From Euzebyella saccharophila (lineage in GTDB: Bacteria; Bacteroidota; Bacteroidia; Flavobacteriales; Flavobacteriaceae): a stretch of 64,000 nt of DNA. The translations under genes and the position numbers were made by a program. How positions within the stretch are numbered: the stretch's first letter is position 1; each line of letters begins with the position of its first letter. Under the pieces are notes generated by a model that saw only the letters and a list, made by a program, of their open reading frames with translations, was not told the origin of the DNA and did not search any database. Below are positions 58,441-64,000 of this stretch, one piece after another. The DNA lies in the NCBI RefSeq assembly GCF_014855495.1, contig NZ_JACYFJ010000002.1, positions 372,001-436,000 of the forward strand. The letters run 5' to 3'.

Positions 58441-59295
58441 TTGAGAGAACACAAACCGGAAAAGGGCTGGAAAAGCAAAGTCCACGAAATTATTTACGAG
58501 GCCGATACCCCTATAGGTAAATGGTTCGACCTCCTTTTGTTTCTACTTATTATCATAAGTGTTCTTTTAGTAATGTTGGAAAGCGTTAAATGGATTGACG
58601 CTAAATACCATCGTACCCTTTTTGTGCTGGAATGGATTGTGACCGTGCTGTTCACCATTGAATATATTGCCAGGATTGTCTGCATAAAAAAGCCTTTCAA
58701 ATATATTTTTAGTTTCTATGGAATTATAGACTTCTTGTCCACTATCCCTCTTTACTTATCCTATATTTTTGCTGGATCGCAAGTGTTATTGGCCATAAGG
58801 GCGTTTAGACTGTTACGCGTTTTTAGGATATTAAAACTGGTTCGATTTTTAGGAGAAGCCTCCCAACTAAGAAGAGCCTTAAAGGCCAGCCGTGCCAAAA
58901 TAACCGTTTTTCTATTTGCCGTACTTATACTTTCCGTTATTTTGGGCACTCTTATGTATTTGGTTGAGGGAGATGAAGCAGGATTTACCAGCATACCTAC
59001 CAGTATCTACTGGACCATTGTTACCTTAACGACTGTAGGTTATGGAGACATAGCCCCTATTACTCCTCAAGGCCAATTGATAGCTACCATTATCATGCTG
59101 GTAGGTTATGGAGTGATTGCCGTACCAACTGGAATTGTCACTGTGGAATTTGGCAGACAAGGACAAGGAAAACCTAAACAACCAGATGGTAATAATCATT
59201 TTGTGCATGTAAATACCCAATCCTGTCCCACTTGTGCAAAAGAAGGACATAGGGATGATGCCGATTTTTGCTATAAATGTGGAGGTAAACTTTAA
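58441..59295 (+). CDS. Voltage-gated-type potassium channel with C-terminal zinc ribbon
   Basis: Six-helix ion channel subunit of 284 residues. An Arg-rich S4 segment (IRAFRLLRVFRILKLVRF, about 120-137) serves as voltage sensor, and the selectivity filter TTVGYGD is at about 198-204. The C-terminus has a short CPTC...CYKC zinc ribbon (about 260-284) of a type I have not often seen on these channels. The start is TTG 58441, directly after the exonuclease stop. The TAA stop overlaps the miaA ATG. Confidence 0.9.
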   Translation: MREHKPEKGWKSKVHEIIYEADTPIGKWFDLLLFLLIIISVLLVMLESVKWIDAKYHRTLFVLEWIVTVLFTIEYIARIVCIKKPFKYIFSFYGIIDFLSTIPLYLSYIFAGSQVLLAIRAFRLLRVFRILKLVRFLGEASQLRRALKASRAKITVFLFAVLILSVILGTLMYLVEGDEAGFTSIPTSIYWTIVTLTTVGYGDIAPITPQGQLIATIIMLVGYGVIAVPTGIVTVEFGRQGQGKPKQPDGNNHFVHVNTQSCPTCAKEGHRDDADFCYKCGGKL

Positions 59296-60197
59296 TGGAG
59301 AAAATACTTATTTCAGTAGTTGGCCCTACAGCCATTGGCAAAACAAGATTGGCAATAGCCTTGGCGCAGTATTTTGAAACGGAGATTATTTCTGCGGATT
59401 CAAGGCAGTTTTTCAAGGAAATGTCCATTGGAACGGCCGCACCAACAGCCCAAGAACTTTCTCAAGCCCCGCACCATTTTATCCATCATAAATCCATTTT
59501 TGAAGAGTATTCCGTAGGAGATTTTGAAAAGGAGGTTATTACTTTGTTAAATCGCTTATTTAAAGAGAAAGACATTGTTGTCATGGTAGGCGGTAGTGGC
59601 CTGTATGTAGATGCAGTAACTAAAGGGTTGGATAATTTTCCCCAGATACCCCCTTTAATTAGGGAAGAATTAAACAAAAAATTGGAAGAAGAAGGGCTTG
59701 AAACGCTTCAAAAAGAATTAAAAGTCAAAGACCCCGAATACTACGAGAAAGTAGACCTTAATAACCCACACCGCTTAATAAGAGCCCTTGAAGTATCACT
59801 TGGTTCTGGACAACCCTATTCTTCATTTCTTAAAAACAAGGACAAAGAAAGACCTTTTAAGACCCTTACGGTTGGCCTCACCGCGGAAAGGGAAGAAATT
59901 TATAATCGGATCAACCATAGGGTTGATGTAATGATTACTGAAGGATTGATAAAAGAGGCGAAGCAACTTTTTGAAAACAAAGACCTAAATGCATTACAAA
60001 CGGTAGGCTACAAAGAATTGTTCAACTATTTTGAAGGAATTTGGAATAAAGACTTTGCCATTTCCGAGATAAAAAAGAACACCCGTAGATTTGCAAAACG
60101 GCAACTTACATGGTTCAAAAGGAATGAAAAAACATTGTGGTTCAACTATCGCACACCCCTTAGCACCATAATTGAAGCAATTAAGAAAGATATATGA
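59295..60197 (+). CDS. miaA: tRNA dimethylallyltransferase
   Basis: Adds an isopentenyl group to A37 of tRNAs reading UNN codons; 300 residues. It has the P-loop GPTAIGKTRLA (about 9-19), SADSRQFFKEM(S)IGTA, GGSGLYV and QTVGYKEL. It overlaps the channel gene by one base and the gluconokinase gene by four bases (ATGA), so all are cotranscribed. Confidence 0.98.
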   Translation: MEKILISVVGPTAIGKTRLAIALAQYFETEIISADSRQFFKEMSIGTAAPTAQELSQAPHHFIHHKSIFEEYSVGDFEKEVITLLNRLFKEKDIVVMVGGSGLYVDAVTKGLDNFPQIPPLIREELNKKLEEEGLETLQKELKVKDPEYYEKVDLNNPHRLIRALEVSLGSGQPYSSFLKNKDKERPFKTLTVGLTAEREEIYNRINHRVDVMITEGLIKEAKQLFENKDLNALQTVGYKELFNYFEGIWNKDFAISEIKKNTRRFAKRQLTWFKRNEKTLWFNYRTPLSTIIEAIKKDI

Positions 60198-60691
60198 AAA
60201 ATAATCCAATCATTTTTGTAATGGGGGTTTCCGGCTCCGGCAAAAGCACTATTGGCAAACTTTTAGCTCAAAAATTGAATTTGGATTTTTTTGACGGTGA
60301 TGATTACCACCCAAAGGAAAATGTAGAGAAAATGGCCATGGGCACTCCTTTGACCGATGACGACCGCAAAGGGTGGCTCATCCGCTTGAACCAATTGTCC
60401 CATGAAAACAAAGAAACAGGCGCCGTAATTGCATGTAGCGCATTAAAACATTCCTACAGAAAGCTCCTAAGGGATGGACTTGAGGAACAAATGGAATTCG
60501 TATTTCTTAAAGGCTCTTTTGAGTTGGTATCAGAAAGACTAAATGCTAGAAAAGGGCATTTTATGCCTCCTGAGTTATTGCGTTCACAATTTGAAGCTTT
60601 AGAAATTCCAAAAGCGGCCCTTACGGTTTCCATTGAACATAGCCCTGAAATGATTGTGGATACAATTTTGACAAAATTGACTGGTAAATAA
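60194..60691 (+). CDS. gntK: Gluconokinase
   Basis: Phosphorylates D-gluconate to 6-phosphogluconate; 165 residues, family length. It has the P-loop GVSGSGKSTIG (about 11-21), DGDDYHPKENVEKMA and ACSALKHSYR. The start ATG overlaps the miaA stop. A terminator follows. Confidence 0.95.
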   Translation: MKNNPIIFVMGVSGSGKSTIGKLLAQKLNLDFFDGDDYHPKENVEKMAMGTPLTDDDRKGWLIRLNQLSHENKETGAVIACSALKHSYRKLLRDGLEEQMEFVFLKGSFELVSERLNARKGHFMPPELLRSQFEALEIPKAALTVSIEHSPEMIVDTILTKLTGK

Positions 60692-60720
60692 AAAAGGCTC
60701 TGGAATATCCAGAACCTTTT
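60690..60720. terminator. Terminator between gntK and the response regulator
   Basis: AAAAGG-c-TCTGGA / TCCAGA-a-CCTTTT stem with a 3-base loop and one mismatch, flanked by A- and T-runs that serve both converging genes. Confidence 0.8.
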
Positions 60721-60744
60721 GAGCTTATTTTTTTAACGAGAAAA

Positions 60745-61458
60745 TTAAACCTCCTCTTCTTTTACTACCAAGCGGAAGCCCTCGCCATGAATATTCAATA
60801 TTTCTACCGTATCATCACGCTTCAAATACTTACGTAATTTAGCGATGTAAACATCCATACTTCTAGAAGTAAAATAATTATCATCCCTCCAAATTTTTGT
60901 CAAAGCGAGTTCCCTTGGCATTAAATCATTTTCATGAAGTGCCAAAAGACGCAAAAGCTCATTTTCTTTTGGAGACAATTTAATGGACTCCTCATCTTTA
61001 TATTTCAAAAACCTCAATTTGGAATTTAAATGAAAATTACCAATCTGAAATTCAAATTTCTTACTATCTGCAAGTGTATTAGACGCTTTTCTTTGAAGTA
61101 TTGCTTTAAGCTTCATTAGTAAAACTTCAGAATCAAAAGGCTTGTTCAAATAATCATCTGCACCTGCCTTATATCCTTTAAGAACATCTTCCTTCATAGT
61201 TTTTGCCGTAAGAAAGACGATAGGCACATTTTCGTTTTTTTCACGAATTTCCTTTGCCAAGGTAAACCCGTCCTTGTAAGGCATCATAACATCCAAAATG
61301 CACACATCATAATTATCTTTCTTGAACTTTTCAAAACCTTCCATTCCGTTTTTTGCCAACGTAACGTCAAATTCGTTCATAGATAAATAATCTTTCAGCA
61401 CGATTCCGAAATTCGGATCATCTTCAACCAGTAGTATCTTTTTATTGACTGTTTCCAT
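60745..61458 (-). CDS. rprY: OmpR/PhoB-type response regulator (RprY-like)
   Basis: Response regulator of 237 residues: receiver domain (about 7-120) with VEDD, phospho-acceptor Asp56 (CILDVMMP), FLTAKT and LNKPF, then a winged-helix DNA-binding domain (about 135-232, SPKENELLRLL and SMDVYIAKLRKYL). The kinase gene upstream is 9 bases away. The name follows the Bacteroides rprX/rprY pair by arrangement; symbol is tentative. Confidence 0.9.
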   Translation of the reverse strand: METVNKKILLVEDDPNFGIVLKDYLSMNEFDVTLAKNGMEGFEKFKKDNYDVCILDVMMPYKDGFTLAKEIREKNENVPIVFLTAKTMKEDVLKGYKAGADDYLNKPFDSEVLLMKLKAILQRKASNTLADSKKFEFQIGNFHLNSKLRFLKYKDEESIKLSPKENELLRLLALHENDLMPRELALTKIWRDDNYFTSRSMDVYIAKLRKYLKRDDTVEILNIHGEGFRLVVKEEEV

Positions 61459-61467
61459 AATTTTAAG

Positions 61468-63051
61468 TTAAATTAAAGGCAATTTTATATAGAAAGTACT
61501 TCCCTTTCCTTTTTCACTTTCTGCGTAGACCTCACCTTGATGGTCATCTACAATATTTTTTACGTATGCTAAACCTAAACCATGACCCTTAACATTGTGC
61601 AGGTCTCCGGTATGTTCCCGATAGAATTTTTCAAATACCTTTTTTAGTACAGCTTTACTCATACCGGCACCATTATCCTGAATTTTCAAAATGATAAAAT
61701 TCTTGGCAACTTCTGTAAAAATTTTTACTTCCGGCGCCTCAGGGGAATATTTGATGGCATTATCAAGAATATTGACAACAACATTGGTAAAATGCATTTC
61801 ATTTGCAAGAACTTCACTTCTAGGAGCATCTAAATGTGCTTCAATAAAGCCGCCCCTATCAGCAACAATAAGCTCTACGTGGGCAATGGCGTCCTGTATT
61901 ATGTCGTGAAGGTCTACCCTATCCTTACTTATATCCAACTGATTTTTCTCCAGTTTGGATATCCGTAGAACGTTTTCCACTTGTGCATGCATACGCTTAT
62001 TTTCATCACGAATCATGCCTAAATACCGCTCAACCTTTTCTTTATCTCCAATTATTTTAGGGTTCCGGATAGCCTCTACTGCCAAATTAATAGTGGCAAT
62101 AGGGGTCTTGAACTCATGGGTCATGTTGTTTATAAAGTCGGACTTTATCTCCGATATCTGCTTTTGCCTTATCAATTGATAAATGGCCCCTGAATAAGAT
62201 GCCACAATTACCAAGATAAAAAGCAAAGACAAAAAGGCCATTCCCATTATAGAACTAATCAAAAACCGCTTTTTCTTTGGAAAATTTATAAGAAGGGAAA
62301 AATTGGTGTCCCCCTCACTATCCTTAAAAATAGGCGCCTCGTATATAGTGCTTTCAGCAAATTTAAACCGCTTGGATTTTACCTTAGTGGGCAACCCCCT
62401 ACTATAAACACCATACTCATATTCAATATCCAATCCTCTGTTCTTTAACTCCCTATTGAGCAAAAGTTCTATTTCCTGCTTTGAAACCCGTTTATGGATA
62501 GGCACTTTTTTGGCATATTCCATAAAAACATCATCAAAAGCAGCCTTTTCCAAAGATGTAAGCCCTCCAATTTTTTCAATTTTCTCAATTGGAGTTAGTG
62601 ATATATTTTTTCCGTCCAAATCAAAGTTTTCCTTGAAAACCATGCTTGTACGCTTACTGGTAAAGTTTTTAATTGTAGTAGTATCCCCACTGTCGCTGCT
62701 GTCAAAGAACGTTGATGCAATGTTGTAATCTTCTTCAAGAATTCCATGAGAATACGTGCGTATTTCATTGGAATTCAAGTCTTTGTCTATAAATAAGAAA
62801 TTACGGATGGGAGTGGTTTTTGGCTCAACTCCCATACTGTCTATTTGACTAAGATAACGTTCTGAATAGTCCCGACGTTCACGCCTTTCTATCTTCTCCG
62901 TTACCTCATTCAGTATGTCTATAACCGCATTGGAAAACTGCTCTTCCTTATCGTCTACTGACTGTTTGATCCAAAAACTTTGAACGAATATAATTCCGAT
63001 CAAGGAGAGGCTCATCAAAATCACCAGAACAACAAACAACCTCTTATTCAT
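61468..63051 (-). CDS. rprX: Sensor histidine kinase (RprX-like)
   Basis: Kinase of 527 residues with two membrane helices (about 6-27 and about 265-290) around a periplasmic sensor. HisKA has NNMTHEFKTPIATI (His about 313), and the ATPase domain shows NILDNAIKYSPE, DNGAGM and KGHGLGLAYVK. It is cotranscribed with the response regulator and lies 65 bases downstream of coaE. The role in envelope or iron stress is inferred from related RprX proteins; the symbol is tentative. Confidence 0.88.
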   Translation of the reverse strand: MNKRLFVVLVILMSLSLIGIIFVQSFWIKQSVDDKEEQFSNAVIDILNEVTEKIERRERRDYSERYLSQIDSMGVEPKTTPIRNFLFIDKDLNSNEIRTYSHGILEEDYNIASTFFDSSDSGDTTTIKNFTSKRTSMVFKENFDLDGKNISLTPIEKIEKIGGLTSLEKAAFDDVFMEYAKKVPIHKRVSKQEIELLLNRELKNRGLDIEYEYGVYSRGLPTKVKSKRFKFAESTIYEAPIFKDSEGDTNFSLLINFPKKKRFLISSIMGMAFLSLLFILVIVASYSGAIYQLIRQKQISEIKSDFINNMTHEFKTPIATINLAVEAIRNPKIIGDKEKVERYLGMIRDENKRMHAQVENVLRISKLEKNQLDISKDRVDLHDIIQDAIAHVELIVADRGGFIEAHLDAPRSEVLANEMHFTNVVVNILDNAIKYSPEAPEVKIFTEVAKNFIILKIQDNGAGMSKAVLKKVFEKFYREHTGDLHNVKGHGLGLAYVKNIVDDHQGEVYAESEKGKGSTFYIKLPLI

Positions 63052-63116
63052 TGGTCATAAAATTAAAAATTTAACATTTAGCAATTTGTACGTTTAACCA
63101 AACCTTAACAAAAATG

Positions 63117-63719
63117 TTAAAATTCGGTCTTTTTAGCCTTGGTAAGTAGTTTTAAATGAATATCTTCCACTTGTTTGTAAGTGTTTTTCAAATCAAGATT
63201 TTCAATGACAAAATGAGAAAAAGGGGCTTTTTTAGAATCCGGCAATTGATTGCTTATTCTCTCTTCCACCTTCTTTCTATTTGAGTTGGGGTCGCGCAAC
63301 ATCACTCTGTTTATTCGTTCTTCCTGTGGAGCGGTTACAAAGACAATTTGATCATAGAATTCCTGGGAACCAGTTTCAAATATGAGAGCGGATTCTTGAA
63401 TAACATAGGGGGTTTCCTTTTCCTCTCTCCATAGAATAAAATCTTTTCTAACCGAAGGATGGACTATAGCGTTCATTGAACGTAATAGTTTGGGGTCATT
63501 AAAGATTTTTTTAGATATAAATTCACGATTCAAGATACCTTCTACATACGCTTCCTCCCCTAGTAACTGAATGATTTGTTCTTTGACTTCGCCATTAGAA
63601 ATCATCAAGGTTTTAGCTTCTTTGTCAGAGTTATATACCGGAACGCCAAGTTCTTGAAACATTTTGGCGACGGTGGTCTTTCCACTACCGATTCCTCCTG
63701 TTAAACCTACGGTTATCAT
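63117..63719 (-). CDS. coaE: Dephospho-CoA kinase
   Basis: Last step of coenzyme A synthesis; 200 residues. It has the P-loop GLTGGIGSGKTTVAKMF (about 5-21), YNSDKEAK, and HPSVRKDF, standard for the family. The ATG overlaps the stop of the upstream YbbR-like gene by four bases (ATGA). Confidence 0.97.
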   Translation of the reverse strand: MITVGLTGGIGSGKTTVAKMFQELGVPVYNSDKEAKTLMISNGEVKEQIIQLLGEEAYVEGILNREFISKKIFNDPKLLRSMNAIVHPSVRKDFILWREEKETPYVIQESALIFETGSQEFYDQIVFVTAPQEERINRVMLRDPNSNRKKVEERISNQLPDSKKAPFSHFVIENLDLKNTYKQVEDIHLKLLTKAKKTEF

Positions 63720-64000
63720 TCTCGTTTTAGGATAAATTCTACCTCATTTTCAAGTAATTTTGAACTATGTAGGCCTTCTGGTGTCTTGGTCAACATTACA
63801 GTAATAAAATTACTATTAGTCGCCTCTAGAGAGCGAAAATCTGCAACTACTTGGAAATCTTCCTCTGAGATTTCCTTTAAGACCTTTATTTTAGCTTTGC
63901 ATAAAACCGAAACATTTTCTGGAAACGTCCTCACTTGAACTCCCTTTGGAAAGTTGATTTTTTTTATAGGAAGCTTATACACCTTTTCAGAAAATCTGGC
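63716..64000 (-). CDS. YbbR/CdaR-like domain protein, C-terminal end (runs off right edge)
   Basis: The reading frame is open to the last base, so the true start lies beyond the window; 94 codons are seen. The visible part has beta-rich segments (KKINFPKGVQVRTFPENVSVLCKA form) like the end of YbbR repeats, which is the usual gene next to coaE in flavobacteria. Identity rests on that context and the pattern, so it is moderate. Confidence 0.65.
   Translation of the reverse strand, partial: ARFSEKVYKLPIKKINFPKGVQVRTFPENVSVLCKAKIKVLKEISEEDFQVVADFRSLEATNSNFITVMLTKTPEGLHSSKLLENEVEFILKRE

Overview
The window looks like a chromosomal segment of a marine-type member of Bacteroidota, family Flavobacteriaceae. 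The evidence is a SusC-type TonB receptor with an ECF sigma/FecR pair, a PorP/SprF type IX secretion protein, many lipoproteins, a bacillithiol-linked YtxJ protein, low G+C, and -7 boxes of the TAnnTTTG type. A sulfatase, a GH28 enzyme and Tat-exported sugar oxidoreductases suggest a polysaccharide degrader of the Zobellia/Maribacter kind. The genus cannot be fixed from sequence reading alone. I saw no tRNA, rRNA, insertion sequence, prophage or CRISPR array. Coding density is high; the only gap over 300 bases between protein genes (35209-35551) holds the SRP RNA gene.

Layout. 1-4.5 kb: the 5' part of a SusC receptor, its FecR anti-sigma factor, a divergent ECF sigma factor and a sulfatase, which together form the edge of a polysaccharide utilisation locus. 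4.6-9 kb: small secreted proteins, a Bax-inhibitor-1 family membrane protein and dnaK. 9-16 kb: two Tat-exported Gfo/Idh oxidoreductases, a GH28 lipoprotein, L-serine dehydratase and a DUF1080 protein, a possible periplasmic 3-keto-sugar route. 16.4-19 kb: panB-lspA-rluA-DUF4252 operon. 19-28 kb: a DMT exporter, leuA/leuB, a thioredoxin-like lipoprotein, pheT and a fasciclin protein. 28.5-38.5 kb: uncharacterised proteins, an ABC-F ATPase with one degenerate ATP site, a transaldolase-like enzyme, an SDR, the SRP RNA, glutaminyl cyclase, a thioesterase and a beta-helix lipoprotein.

38.7-42.7 kb is the most unusual region. A LytTR regulator whose receiver domain has lost its phospho-acceptor lies beside a 54-residue lipoprotein gene, followed by a TPR histidine kinase with a lipoprotein signal and a NarL-type response regulator. 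It may be a small-peptide or envelope signalling cassette. 42.8-54 kb: an unknown gene, glyA, fahA, a lipoprotein, ytxJ divergent from clpB across a repeat-rich spacer, a TetR regulator, and a PorP/SprF protein fused to a coiled coil and a SPOR-like domain.

54-64 kb: smpB (possibly leaderless), pcm, a Gfo/Idh dehydrogenase, a YggS-type PLP protein, then a tight operon of exonuclease/GIY-YIG protein, potassium channel, miaA and gluconokinase. It ends with a YbbR-like gene, coaE and a RprX/RprY-type two-component system on the opposite strand.
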